Program-made: the position numbers and the translations under genes
DNA from: Delftia acidovorans
Lineage (GTDB): Bacteria > Pseudomonadota > Gammaproteobacteria > Burkholderiales > Burkholderiaceae_C
Assembly (NCBI GenBank): GCA_031286585.1
Contig: JAITUC010000004.1
Span: 1-64,000, forward strand
Direction: 5' to 3'
DNA: 64,000 nt
Notes under the pieces: model-generated
What the model was told of the DNA's origin: nothing
The model's input: the letters and a program-made list of their open reading frames with translations, nothing else
Database searches by the model: none
Shown: in pieces, positions 8,021 to 16,164 of the stretch
Layout: each line of letters opens with the position of its first letter
How positions within the stretch are numbered: position 1 is the stretch's first letter

Positions 8021-9607
8021 ATGGACCTCGACATCGTCGATCTATCGCGGCTGCAGTTCGCGGTAACGGCGCTCTACCACTTCCTGTTCGTGCCGCTGAC
8101 CATCGGCCTGGCCGTGATCATCGCCATCATGGAGACGGTCTACGTGATGACGGGCCGCACTATCTGGCGCGACATGACGAAGTTCTGGGGCACTTTGTTC
8201 GGCATCAACTTCGCCATGGGCGTGGCCACGGGCATCGTGATGGAGTTCCAGTTCGGCATGAACTGGAGCTACTACAGCCACTACGTGGGCGACATCTTCG
8301 GCGCGCCGCTGGCCATCGAGGGGCTGATGGCCTTCTTCCTGGAAGCCACCTTCGTGGGCCTGTTCTTCTTCGGCTGGGACCGCCTGAGCAAGGTCGGCCA
8401 CCTGGTGACCACCTGGTGCGTGGCCCTGGGCTCGAACTTCTCGGCGCTGTGGATCCTGATCGCCAACGGCTGGATGCAGAACCCCGTGGGCGCGGCGTTC
8501 AACCCGCAGACCATGCGCATGGAGGTCACCGACTTCTTTGCCGTGCTGACCAACCCCGTGGCCCAGGCCAAGTTCGTGCACACGGTCTCGGCCGGCTACG
8601 TGACGGCGGCCATCTTCGTGCTGGGCGTCTCGGCCTGGTATCTGCTCAAGGGCCGGCACATCCAGCTGGCGCGCCGCTCCATGACGGTGGCCACCTCGTT
8701 CGGCCTGGCCGCCGCGCTGTCGGTGGTGGTGCTGGGCGATGAAAGCGGCTACCTGTCCTCGGAACACCAGAAGATGAAGCTGGCTGCCATCGAGGCCATG
8801 TGGGACACCGAGCCTGCACCGGCCGCATTCACGGCCTTCGGCTTCCCCGACAAGGCCGCGCGCGAGACGCACTACGCCGTGCACATTCCCTGGGTCATGG
8901 GCCTGATCGGCACGCGCTCGCTGACCACCGAGATCCCCGGCATCAACGATCTGGTCCAGCGCACCGAGCAGTACATCCGCAACGGCATCGAGGCCTATGG
9001 CGCGCTGGAGGCCATCCGCGCCGCCGGCCCCACGGGCCAGGTGCCGGCCGAGGCCAAGGCCGTCTTCGAGGACAAGGGCGGGCAACTGGGCTACGCGCTG
9101 CTGCTCAAGCGCTACGTGGACGACCCGCGCCAGGCCACGGACGCGCAGATCGCCCAGGCCGCCTGGGACACCGTGCCGGCCGTGGGGCCGCTGTTCTGGG
9201 CCTTCCGCATCATGGTGGGGCTGGGCATGTTCTTCATCGCGCTCACGGCGGCCTTCTTCTGGCTGTCGATACGGCGCAGGCTGGACGCCTACCCATGGTT
9301 GCTCAAGCTGGCCGTGATCGCCATCCCCATGCCCTGGATCGCGGCCGAATGCGGCTGGATCGTGGCCGAGGTGGGCCGCCAGCCCTGGATCATCGAAGGC
9401 GTGCTGCCCACGGCGCTGGCCGTCTCCAACCTGGGCGCGGGCACGCTGCTGCTGACGATTGCAGGCTTCATCGCCATCTACTCCGTGCTCTTCGTCATCG
9501 AGATGAAGCTCATGGTGAAGGCCATCCGCAAGGGACCGCAGGAGGAAAGCGCACCGCACCTGACCACCTACTTCCCTCTGATGCAAAAACTCGCCCGCGG
9601 GCAATGA
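8021..9607 (+). CDS. cydA: Cytochrome bd ubiquinol oxidase subunit I
   Basis: A 528-residue polytopic membrane protein that carries hemes b558, b595 and d and oxidises ubiquinol. The conserved N-terminal ALYHFLFVPLTIGL gives the haem ligand at His20 (His19 in E. coli), and His187 in FVHTVSAGYV matches the b558 ligand His186. NGWMQNPVGAAF and EVGRQPWIIEG are further bd signatures. The long insert between GDESGYLSSEHQKMK and the TM segment after PAVGPLFWAFRIM makes it the long-Q-loop (E. coli bd-I) type, not the short-loop cyanide-insensitive type. It follows cydC by 42 bp in the same operon. The oxidase gives high-affinity respiration at low oxygen. Confidence 0.95.
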   Translation: MDLDIVDLSRLQFAVTALYHFLFVPLTIGLAVIIAIMETVYVMTGRTIWRDMTKFWGTLFGINFAMGVATGIVMEFQFGMNWSYYSHYVGDIFGAPLAIEGLMAFFLEATFVGLFFFGWDRLSKVGHLVTTWCVALGSNFSALWILIANGWMQNPVGAAFNPQTMRMEVTDFFAVLTNPVAQAKFVHTVSAGYVTAAIFVLGVSAWYLLKGRHIQLARRSMTVATSFGLAAALSVVVLGDESGYLSSEHQKMKLAAIEAMWDTEPAPAAFTAFGFPDKAARETHYAVHIPWVMGLIGTRSLTTEIPGINDLVQRTEQYIRNGIEAYGALEAIRAAGPTGQVPAEAKAVFEDKGGQLGYALLLKRYVDDPRQATDAQIAQAAWDTVPAVGPLFWAFRIMVGLGMFFIALTAAFFWLSIRRRLDAYPWLLKLAVIAIPMPWIAAECGWIVAEVGRQPWIIEGVLPTALAVSNLGAGTLLLTIAGFIAIYSVLFVIEMKLMVKAIRKGPQEESAPHLTTYFPLMQKLARGQ

Positions 9608-9625
9608 CCAAGGGAGATTGTCACC

Positions 9626-10777
9626 ATGATTCTTCACGAACTGATCAGCTACGACATCCTGCGCCTGCTGTGGTGGGGCCTGCTGGGCGTGCTGCTTATC
9701 GCCTTTGCCGTCACCGATGGCTTTGACCTGGGTGCTGCCGCGCTGCTGCCGCTGGCGGCCAGGACCGACGTGGAGCGCCGCGTCGTCATCAACTCTCTGG
9801 GCCCGGTCTGGGAGGGCAACCAGGTCTGGCTCATCCTGGGCGGCGGCGCCATCTTCGCGGCCTGGCCGCAGCTGTATGCGGTCTCGTTCTCGGGCTTTTA
9901 CCTGGCCATGTTCGCGGCGCTGGTGGCGCTGATCCTGCGGCCCGTGGCCTTCAAGTTCCGCAGCAAGCGGGAGGAGCCGGCCTGGCGCGCGCGCTGGGAT
10001 GCCGTGCTGTGCATGGCCGGCGTGGTGCCTGCGCTGATCTTCGGCGTGGCACTGGGCAATGTGCTGCAGGGCGTGCCCTTCCGCCTGGCGCCCGACATGC
10101 GCATCTACTACGAGGGCACGTTCTTCGGCCTGCTCAACCCGTTTGCGCTGCTCGCAGGCCTGGTGTCGCTGTCCATGCTGCTCATGCATGGCGCGTCCTG
10201 GCTGGTGTTCAAGACCGAGGGCGATGTGGCCCTGCGCGCGCGCCGGCTGGGCATGGGGGCGGCGATCGCCACCACGGTGCTGTTCGCGGCGGCCGGCGTG
10301 TGGCTGGCCGCGCTCAACGGCTACCGCATCACCAGCGAGGTGAATACCACTGGCCCGTCCAACCCGCTGTTCAAGACGGCTGCGCTGCAGGCCGGCGCCT
10401 GGTTCGCCAACTACCAGGCCAAGCCCGTGCTCTGGGCGGTGCCGGCCATCGGCCTGCTGATGCCGGTGCTGGCGGCGCTGGGCCTGTGGCTGCGCCGCGA
10501 GTGGCTGGCCCTGCTGTCCAGCGGCCTGGGCATTGCGGGCATCATCGCCAGCGTGGGGGCGTCCATGTTCCCGTTCATCCTGCCCTCGTCGCTGAACCCG
10601 CAGCACAGCCTCACGGTCTGGGACTCCTCGTCCAGCCATGTGACGCTGTTCATCATGCTGGTATGCGCGGTGATTTTCGTGCCCCTCATCGTGGCCTACA
10701 CCAGCTGGGTCTACAGCGTGCTGCGCGGCAAGGTCGATCCCATGGCCATCATCGAGGGCCGCGGCCACTCGTACTGA
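9626..10777 (+). CDS. cydB: Cytochrome bd ubiquinol oxidase subunit II
   Basis: A 383-residue membrane protein with about eight to nine hydrophobic segments. The family signatures are the N-terminal LLGVLLIAFAVTDGFDLGAA and WEGNQVWLILGGGAIFAAWP, followed by LNPFALLAGLVSLSMLLMHG and a C-terminal SVLRGKVDP. It pairs with CydA in the inner membrane and stabilises the haem groups. It starts 18 bp after cydA with a GGGAG site and is followed by cydX, so order and spacing are those of a standard cydABX unit. Confidence 0.95.
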   Translation: MILHELISYDILRLLWWGLLGVLLIAFAVTDGFDLGAAALLPLAARTDVERRVVINSLGPVWEGNQVWLILGGGAIFAAWPQLYAVSFSGFYLAMFAALVALILRPVAFKFRSKREEPAWRARWDAVLCMAGVVPALIFGVALGNVLQGVPFRLAPDMRIYYEGTFFGLLNPFALLAGLVSLSMLLMHGASWLVFKTEGDVALRARRLGMGAAIATTVLFAAAGVWLAALNGYRITSEVNTTGPSNPLFKTAALQAGAWFANYQAKPVLWAVPAIGLLMPVLAALGLWLRREWLALLSSGLGIAGIIASVGASMFPFILPSSLNPQHSLTVWDSSSSHVTLFIMLVCAVIFVPLIVAYTSWVYSVLRGKVDPMAIIEGRGHSY

Positions 10778-10826
10778 TCCACCGACTCAAGAAACGACGG
10801 GAAACGTCAAGAAAGGACACAACACC

Positions 10827-10952
10827 ATGTGGTACTTCGCCTGGTTGCTCGGCCTGCCGCTGGCGGCCGCCTTCGCGGTGCTCAACGCGATGTGGTACGA
10901 ACTGATGGATGACGAGGCCACGCGCCGCGAACTCGTCGCACGCGAGAAATAA
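10827..10952 (+). CDS. cydX: Cytochrome bd small subunit CydX
   Basis: A 41-residue single-span membrane protein beginning MWYFAWLLGLPLAAAFAV, with a conserved Glu in NAMWYELMDDE and a charged tail. This is the CydX/YbgT signature, and the gene lies 49 bp after cydB with a GAAAGGA site before the ATG. CydX binds CydA and stabilises the b595/d haems. A dispersed repeat begins a few bases after its stop codon and the operon terminator lies about 190 bp further on. Confidence 0.93.
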   Translation: MWYFAWLLGLPLAAAFAVLNAMWYELMDDEATRRELVAREK

Positions 10953-10954
10953 AG

Positions 10955-11100
10955 CTCCCCCTGAGGCGCTTCGCGCCTTCCCCCGTGTGCACGGCGCCCT
11001 CTCTCGCTACGCGGGAGGGGGACGACACCCGCGGTGCGGGGCGCCGCGGCCGGCGTAGGCCCTTCCTCGGTGTCCCTTGTTTTTGATGCGCGCCAGTTTT
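10955..11100 (-). repeat. Dispersed intergenic repeat, family 1, copy A
   Basis: This stretch is the reverse complement of 29809-29936. The core 10957-11030 (74 bp) matches 29861-29934 with one mismatch, and the match then continues with a roughly 15-bp extra segment and a shared border (ACTGGCGC on the minus strand). It lies between the convergent cydX and GbsR/MarR-type genes. No transposase or coding capacity is apparent; it reads through as a shadow frame only. Confidence 0.85.
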
Positions 11101-11140
11101 TGCGCGCTCTTGCCGCTGATGAAGCATTGCTGCAAACACG

Positions 11141-11167
11141 ATGAGCTCCCGGGGGAGCTCATTTTTT
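11141..11167 (+). terminator. Rho-independent terminator of the cyd operon
   Basis: A hairpin with arms ATGAGCTCCC (11141-11150) and GGGAGCTCAT (11153-11162) runs into six T. It lies beyond the dispersed repeat, so the repeat is transcribed with the cyd mRNA. Confidence 0.8.
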
Positions 11168-11186
11168 GTACGCAGCGTTGCCGTGT

Positions 11187-11783
11187 TCAATCGTCGGAAT
11201 CGTCCGCCTTGGAGCGGCCCTTGCCGCCCGTGATGCGGTCCTTCAGATCCAGCAGCCGCGTCACGGCCGTGCCCATGCCCATGAGCTGCATGGCGGTCTC
11301 GGGCGACAGGCGCTGCACGTCGTCGAACCAGTTCATGAGCCGGTCGATCAGCTCGTACATGTCGCGCATGCGCTGCTGGGCGTAGCGCTCCTCTTCGGTG
11401 GTGACTTCCTCCAGCATGGCGGCGCGCAGCATGGACTGGGTGGGCTCGATCTCGCGGCGGCGGCGTTCCTCGGCCAGGCGTCGGAAGATTTCCCAGACAT
11501 CCTGCGGCGCCTCGAAATACTCGCGCCGGTCGCCGGGCTGGTGGCGCAACTGCACCAGGCGCCAGGCCTGCAATTCCTTGAGCCCCATGCTCACGTTGGA
11601 GCGCGAGAACTCCAGCGTCTCGGCGATCTGGTCGGCATTGAGCGGCTCGGGCGAAAGAAACAGCAGTGCGTAGATCTGGCCTACCGTGCGGTTGATGCCC
11701 CAGCGGCTGCCCATCTCGCCGAAGTGCGAGACGAACTGCCGGTTCAACGCCGGAAGAGGTTTGGATTGCGTCATGGCATGCAT
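11187..11783 (-). CDS. GbsR/MarR-type transcriptional regulator
   Basis: About 198 residues with a winged helix-turn-helix: WGINRTVGQIYALLFLS, then ADQIAETLEFSRSNVSMGLK (recognition region, around 50-70) and VQLRHQPGDRREYFEA for the wing. The C-terminal half is helical and charged (RRLAEERRRREIEP, QQRMRDMYELIDRLMNWF), suited to dimerisation. This is the GbsR/MarR arrangement. A 195-residue form starting at 11774 (MTQSKPLPAL) is equally possible; the 11783 start has a weak AGG nearby. The gene is convergent with the cyd operon, and I infer it may control cyd through the palindrome before cydD. That is conjecture from proximity. Confidence 0.8.
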   Translation of the reverse strand: MHAMTQSKPLPALNRQFVSHFGEMGSRWGINRTVGQIYALLFLSPEPLNADQIAETLEFSRSNVSMGLKELQAWRLVQLRHQPGDRREYFEAPQDVWEIFRRLAEERRRREIEPTQSMLRAAMLEEVTTEEERYAQQRMRDMYELIDRLMNWFDDVQRLSPETAMQLMGMGTAVTRLLDLKDRITGGKGRSKADDSDD

Positions 11784-11945
11784 TGTGCCTGCGCGTGCGC
11801 GGCACGCTCCAGGCGGCTTGGGAAGCGATGTGTCAGCTTTCTGCAAGTCGCGCCCAAAAGGCGCACAATGGCGCCTTTGCGGGCTTGCGGCCAAGCGGCC
11901 CGGGCCCTGCGCCTTCCCGCTCCCATACCGACTACAGATTGCCCC

Positions 11946-13103
11946 ATGTCCCACGCTAGCCGCAGTGCGCTGATCGACTGCACCAAGGGCCTGGCCTGTG
12001 CCGCCATCATCTGGCACCACCTGGCCTTCTACGGCCCCATGTCCGATATCGCCCACCCGGCCGCGCCGGGCCTCATCGACTGGCTCTACGAATATGCGCG
12101 CATGGCCGTGCAGATCTTCCTGGTGCTGGGCGGCTATCTGGCTGCGGCCAGCATGGCGCCCCAAGGCCACGGGCAGCACAGCGATCCGTGGTCGCGCATC
12201 GGCCGCCGCTTCGTGCGCCTGGTCGTGCCCTATGCGGTGGCCCTGGTCGTGGCCATCGTGGTCTCGGCGGCCGTGCGGCCCTGGTTCGATCATGCCTCCG
12301 TCTCCGGCGAGCCCGATCTCTGGCAGCTGGTGGCGCATGCGCTGCTGCTGCAGAACATCGTGGGCGAGGAATCGCTGTCCGCGGGCGTCTGGTATGTGTC
12401 TATCGACTTCCAGCTGTTCGCGCTGACGGCGCTGCTGCTGGCCGGCACGCGCTGGGGCGGTGCCTTGCTGCGCCGCCGCTTTGGCGGCGACGCCCTGTCA
12501 CGCTGCTGGCCCTGGGCGCTGAGCGTGGCGCAGGCGCTGGTGGTGATCGGCGTGACCGCTTCGCTGCTGGGCTTCAATCTGGATGCGCAATGGGATGTGT
12601 GGGCGCCGTACTTCTTTGGCGCCTACGGCCTGGGCATGCTGGCCTATTGGGCCGCGCATGCGGACAGGTCCTCGACGGCCTGGAGCTGGTCCCTGCTGAT
12701 CGCGGCCCTGGTCGTGGCGGCACTGGCAGTGGAGTGGCGCGACCGCATCGCCCTGGCCGGTGCCACGGCGCTGGCCCTGGTCGTGGCCATGCGCAGCCCC
12801 GCGTTCGCCCAGGCGCAAGGCTGGGCGCCGCTGCGCCGGCTGGGCAAGATTTCGTACTCGGTGTTTCTCGTGCACTTCTCGGTCTGCCTGCTGGTCAATG
12901 CCGTGGAAAGCCATTTCTGGCCGCAGTCCATTGCCGCTGCCCTGCTGGGCATGTGCACGGCCTTTGCGCTGTCGATTGCGGCCGGCCATCTGCTGTACGA
13001 GCGCGTGGAGCGCCACGTTCCCAGCTGGCACATGGCGCTGCGCTGGCAGGCGGGCCTGGTGGGCACTGGCCTGATCGCGGCGTTCGTGGCGGGCCTGCGC
13101 TGA
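11946..13103 (+). CDS. Acyltransferase family 3 membrane protein
   Basis: A 385-residue inner-membrane protein with about ten hydrophobic helices. It starts with RSALIDCTKGLACAAIIWHH, where the His near residue 25 fits the acyltransferase-3 N-terminal catalytic motif, and continues with a typical IGRRFVRLVVPYAVALVVA. It ends with LGKISYSVFLVHFSVCLLV. Members O-acylate surface sugars or lipids; the acceptor here is unknown. The start chosen gives the conserved N-terminus directly; longer upstream reading overlaps the divergent regulator gene and is not credible. The gene is divergent from the GbsR/MarR-type gene, with about 160 bp between them, and ends in a shared bidirectional terminator. 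Confidence 0.82.
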   Translation: MSHASRSALIDCTKGLACAAIIWHHLAFYGPMSDIAHPAAPGLIDWLYEYARMAVQIFLVLGGYLAAASMAPQGHGQHSDPWSRIGRRFVRLVVPYAVALVVAIVVSAAVRPWFDHASVSGEPDLWQLVAHALLLQNIVGEESLSAGVWYVSIDFQLFALTALLLAGTRWGGALLRRRFGGDALSRCWPWALSVAQALVVIGVTASLLGFNLDAQWDVWAPYFFGAYGLGMLAYWAAHADRSSTAWSWSLLIAALVVAALAVEWRDRIALAGATALALVVAMRSPAFAQAQGWAPLRRLGKISYSVFLVHFSVCLLVNAVESHFWPQSIAAALLGMCTAFALSIAAGHLLYERVERHVPSWHMALRWQAGLVGTGLIAAFVAGLR

Positions 13104-13127
13104 GGCGCGGCGCGTCACTCCGCAAAC

Positions 13128-13156
13128 AAAAAAGGCAGCCGGTTGGCTGCCTTTTT
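13128..13156. terminator. Bidirectional terminator
   Basis: Arms AAAAAGGCAGCC (13129-13140) and GGCTGCCTTTTT (13145-13156) with a GGTT loop. An A-run on one side and a T-run on the other allow it to stop both the acyltransferase gene and the opposing rnk-like gene. Confidence 0.9.
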
Positions 13157-13176
13157 CGCGTCAAGCCTGTCGGTCT

Positions 13177-13581
13177 TCAACGGTGCAGCTCGCCTGCGCT
13201 TTCCGGCTGGAACTCGATGGCATCCACGCGCACGGTGACCTGGCCCGAGGGGCCGGCCATGCGCGACTGGTCACCCACGCTCAGGCCCAGCAGGGCAATG
13301 CCCACGGGCGCGAAGACCGACACCTTGTCGGAGCTGCCATCCATCTCCTTGGGATAGACCAGGGTCAGCGTATTGGTCTTGCCCGACTCCAGCAGCGTGA
13401 AGCGCACGGTGGAGTTCATGGTCACCACGTTGGGCGGCATTTCCTTGGGTTCGAGCACGTCGGCGCGGTCCAGCTCGGCCTCGAGCGCCTCGCGGCCGGG
13501 GAAGGCGGGCTGCTTGTCCAGCAGGGCCTCGATGCGCTCCATGTCCAGGGACGAAAGAATGATGTGGGGCTTGCGCTCCAT
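13177..13581 (-). CDS. rnk: Rnk-type regulator (GreA/GreB-like C-terminal domain)
   Basis: A 134-residue protein matching the nucleoside diphosphate kinase regulator family. A short N-terminal helical part (MERIEALLDKQPAF, EALEAELDRADVL) is followed by the GreA/GreB C-terminal FKBP-like domain: MNSTVRFTLLESGKTNTLTLVYP, read in two parts, with SVFAPVGIALLGLSVGDQ. Rnk binds RNA polymerase near the secondary channel but lacks the long coiled coil of GreA. An AAGGGAG site precedes the ATG. It stands alone, convergent with the acyltransferase gene. Confidence 0.85.
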   Translation of the reverse strand: MERKPHIILSSLDMERIEALLDKQPAFPGREALEAELDRADVLEPKEMPPNVVTMNSTVRFTLLESGKTNTLTLVYPKEMDGSSDKVSVFAPVGIALLGLSVGDQSRMAGPSGQVTVRVDAIEFQPESAGELHR

Positions 13582-13852
13582 GGTGTTGGCTCCCTTGTGT
13601 GCTTGCGCCGGGGCTGCAGTGAAAGGCAGCGGCGCCCAAACGGACAAAAGCCCGGGCAACGCGGTTGTCCGGGCCAAGGCATCTTCAGAAAAGAGAAAAG
13701 CACCAAGTTGGTGCGATGGGCCCATTGTGCAGGCCCGTGCGGGTTCTGCCAAGCGAACCCGCACGGTGCGGTGCGGATTGGCGCGGGTACTTGCCAATCC
13801 AGAAAAACCCACTTCGCAACGGCAGGCATGCCGGGAGCGCTTGTTGAGATAG

Positions 13853-13868
13853 CTGTATTTATATACAG
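13853..13868. promoter_or_regulatory. LexA (SOS) box
   Basis: CTGTATTTATATACAG fits the LexA consensus CTG-N10-CAG with an AT-rich, near-palindromic spacer. It ends 8 bp before the start codon of the radical SAM gene and overlaps a possible -10 (TATACA, 13862-13867) for a -35-like TTGTTG at 13841-13846. Placement over the core promoter is what a repressor needs. The rest of the 295-bp gap between rnk and this gene shows nothing else I can support. Confidence 0.85.
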
Positions 13869-13876
13869 TTATTTCC

Positions 13877-15016
13877 ATGTCTCTCAGTCCTTCCACGCCC
13901 CGCCATACGGTCCAGGTTCCCCTGAACGCCATCAAGGGCCGTGGCGCCGCCAGCCAGCTGGCCCACCGCTTCACCACCGACCCGCGCGAGGCCTTTGACG
14001 ACGGCTGGGGCAGTCTTGAGGCGCCTGCAGAAGGCGAAGAGGCCGCCCCTGTGCGCACCGAGCTGCGCTGGGAGCAGGCCCGCTCGGCGCTGAGCCGCCA
14101 CCAATCGCCCGACCTGCCGTTTCACATGGGGCTCAACCCCTACCGTGGCTGCGAGCATGGCTGCATCTATTGCTATGCCCGGCCCACGCACAGCTACCTG
14201 GGCTGGTCGCCGGGGCTGGACTTCGAGACCCGGCTCATCGCCAAGCAGAACCTGCCCGAGCTGCTGCGCGCCGAGCTGTCGCGCGCCAGCCATGTGGCCG
14301 CGCCCGTGATGCTGGGCTCGGTCACCGACTGCTACCAGCCCGTGGAGCGCGAGCTGGGGCTGACGCGCCGCCTCATCGAAGTGCTGGCCGAGGCGCGCCA
14401 CCCGTTTTCCATCGTCACCAAGGGCAGCGGGGTGGAGCGCGACCTGGACCTGCTGGCCCCGCTGGCGCGCCAGGGCCTGGCCTCGGTGCACATCACGCTG
14501 ACCACGCTGGATGCCGACCTGGCCCGCCACCTGGAGCCGCGCGCCGCCGCACCGCACCGCCGCCTGCGCAGCATCCGTGCGCTGACCGACGCGGGCGTGC
14601 CCGTGGGCGTGAGCCTGGCTCCGCAGATTCCCTTCATCAACGAAGACCTGGAGAAGGTGCTGGAGGCGGCCGCCGATGCAGGCGCGCGCCACGCCTTCTA
14701 CGCCGTGCTGCGCCTTCCCTGGGAAGTGGCCCCGCTGTTCGAGCAATGGCTGCAGGTGCACTACCCCGATCGCGCCCGCCGCGTGATGGAGCGCGTGCGC
14801 GACCTGCACGGCATCCAGGGCGAGCAGCGCGAGGCCGGCCGCGTCTACAACGCCGAGTTCGGCCAGCGCATGAAAGGTACCGGCCACTGGGCCGAGCTGC
14901 TGCGCCAGCGCTTTGCCCTGGCCTGCCGCCGCCACGGTTTCAACCGCGAGCCGCTGCGGTTGGACTGCAGTCTCTACCACCCGTCGCTTTTGCTGCCGCA
15001 GCGCAGCCTCTTCTGA
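13877..15016 (+). CDS. PA0069 family radical SAM protein
   Basis: A 379-residue radical SAM enzyme. The cluster motif CEHGCIYC (near residues 95-102, in NPYRGCEHGCIYCYARP) is the CX3CX2C site for the 4Fe-4S/SAM cluster, and the remainder resembles the SplB-like Rv2578c/PA0069 group (GLDFETRLIAKQN, GSVTDCYQPVERELGLTR). SplB is spore photoproduct lyase; the function of this group is not established. A LexA box directly upstream ties it to the DNA-damage response, and I recall the Pseudomonas PA0069 gene being listed in the LexA regulon. No clear ribosome site lies between the LexA box and the ATG. Confidence 0.88.
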   Translation: MSLSPSTPRHTVQVPLNAIKGRGAASQLAHRFTTDPREAFDDGWGSLEAPAEGEEAAPVRTELRWEQARSALSRHQSPDLPFHMGLNPYRGCEHGCIYCYARPTHSYLGWSPGLDFETRLIAKQNLPELLRAELSRASHVAAPVMLGSVTDCYQPVERELGLTRRLIEVLAEARHPFSIVTKGSGVERDLDLLAPLARQGLASVHITLTTLDADLARHLEPRAAAPHRRLRSIRALTDAGVPVGVSLAPQIPFINEDLEKVLEAAADAGARHAFYAVLRLPWEVAPLFEQWLQVHYPDRARRVMERVRDLHGIQGEQREAGRVYNAEFGQRMKGTGHWAELLRQRFALACRRHGFNREPLRLDCSLYHPSLLLPQRSLF

Positions 15017-15089
15017 AACGGCCCTTCAGAGCGTGCAGGGCGGCTGCCAGTGGCGAGCGCAAGCACGCCATGCCACAGCCCGCACCGGC

Positions 15090-16022
15090 TCAATGTCCCA
15101 AGTCCGGGGTGAGCCGGTCCAGGCTGGCGCCGACATCGCGGATCAGGGAACGCAGCCAGGCGATGGCCGGATCGCGCTCCTGGTGCTTGTGCCATTGCAA
15201 CAGTTCCGTGAACCGGGGAATCTCCACCGGGCACTCCAGCACCTGCAGCGCAAAGTGCCGCGCCATGTGCTGCGCCAGGCGCGTGGGCAGTGTGGCAATG
15301 CGCTGCGTGCCCACGAGCAGTTCCGGCAGCAGGGTGAAGTTGGGTGCGATCACTTCCTGGCGGCGGCTGCGCTTGCCGGTGGACATCAGCCGCGTGTCGA
15401 ACGTGATGCGCCTGCCGCCGCCCCATTCCACGCCGATGTGGGCCGCATCGAAATACCGTGCCGGCGTCAGCGGGCTGGCGAGTAGCGGGCTGTCCGCGCA
15501 GACGAGGCAGGAGAAGCCGTCTTCGAACAAAGGCTCGAAGGGGTGGGCCGCCACTTTGGCGAATTCGGGGGCGATCAGCAGCTCGGCCTCGCCGCTGTCC
15601 AGATGTTCTGGCGTCTGCGGGCTGATGGCGCGCAGGTCGAACTGCATCAGCGGCGCCAGCGTGGCAGCCCTTCGCACCACCTGCGTCAGCAGCACGCTGA
15701 TCACGTAGTCGGAGGACTCTATGGTGAAGCGCCGCTGCGAGGTGGTCGGATCGAAGGAGGGCCGGGCATGCGCGATCGTCTGGATCTGCAGCAGCACATC
15801 GCGCACGGGCTTGGCCAGCTCGTTGGCCAGCGGCGTGGGCACCAGGGTCTTGCCCACGGAAACCAGCAACTCGTCCTTGAAGTAGTCGCGCAGCCGCCCC
15901 AGTGCCAGGCTGGTCGCGGGCTGGCTCAGGAAAAGCCGCTCGGCGGACTTGCTCACGCTGCGCGTGGCCAGCAGCGCGTCAAGGACGACCAGCAGGTTCA
16001 GATCGAGCTTGTGAAAGCGCAT
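15090..16022 (-). CDS. LysR family regulator of the adjacent catabolic cluster
   Basis: A 310-residue regulator with an N-terminal winged HTH (LDLNLLVVLDALLATRSVSKSAERL, read across the first 30 residues, then SQPATSLALGRLRDYF) and an effector-binding domain. The NodD/NahR-like opening (MRFHKLDLNLLVVLDALL) is typical of activators of aromatic catabolism genes. The ATG at 16022 was chosen because of a GGAG site 7 nt upstream. It is divergent from the porin gene, and the 142-bp AT-rich gap holds a LysR-type palindrome (16036-16050). I infer that it controls the 16.2-24.1 kb cluster in response to the substrate or an intermediate. Confidence 0.87.
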   Translation of the reverse strand: MRFHKLDLNLLVVLDALLATRSVSKSAERLFLSQPATSLALGRLRDYFKDELLVSVGKTLVPTPLANELAKPVRDVLLQIQTIAHARPSFDPTTSQRRFTIESSDYVISVLLTQVVRRAATLAPLMQFDLRAISPQTPEHLDSGEAELLIAPEFAKVAAHPFEPLFEDGFSCLVCADSPLLASPLTPARYFDAAHIGVEWGGGRRITFDTRLMSTGKRSRRQEVIAPNFTLLPELLVGTQRIATLPTRLAQHMARHFALQVLECPVEIPRFTELLQWHKHQERDPAIAWLRSLIRDVGASLDRLTPDLGH

Positions 16023-16035
16023 GGCGCGTCTCCGT

Positions 16036-16050
16036 ATTTGCTGTGCAAAT
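16036..16050. promoter_or_regulatory. LysR-type palindromic box
   Basis: ATTTGC-TGT-GCAAAT is a perfect interrupted palindrome holding the T-N11-A pattern of LysR sites (T at 16037, A at 16049). It lies 13 bp before the LysR start codon and 114 bp before the porin gene, in an AT-rich gap. Confidence 0.6.
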
Positions 16051-16164
16051 GGATTGAATTTGAACAATAAATTTTACGTATGTCTCTCCGGAATCGATCA
16101 TCCGCTTCGGACTCGCAAAACCACCAACGCTCCCATGCAGAGCGCATCCATTTCGGAGACAAAC

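Noticed and set aside
8042..10768. A 908-codon minus-strand frame opposite cydA and cydB
   Set aside because: Antisense shadow of two well-recognised oxidase genes; no start signal or motif.
10882..11805. A minus-strand frame running through the dispersed repeat and across the GbsR/MarR-type gene
   Set aside because: Its C-terminal part is a translation of the repeat, which reads similarly at 29.8 kb, and its remainder is out of frame with the real regulator gene.
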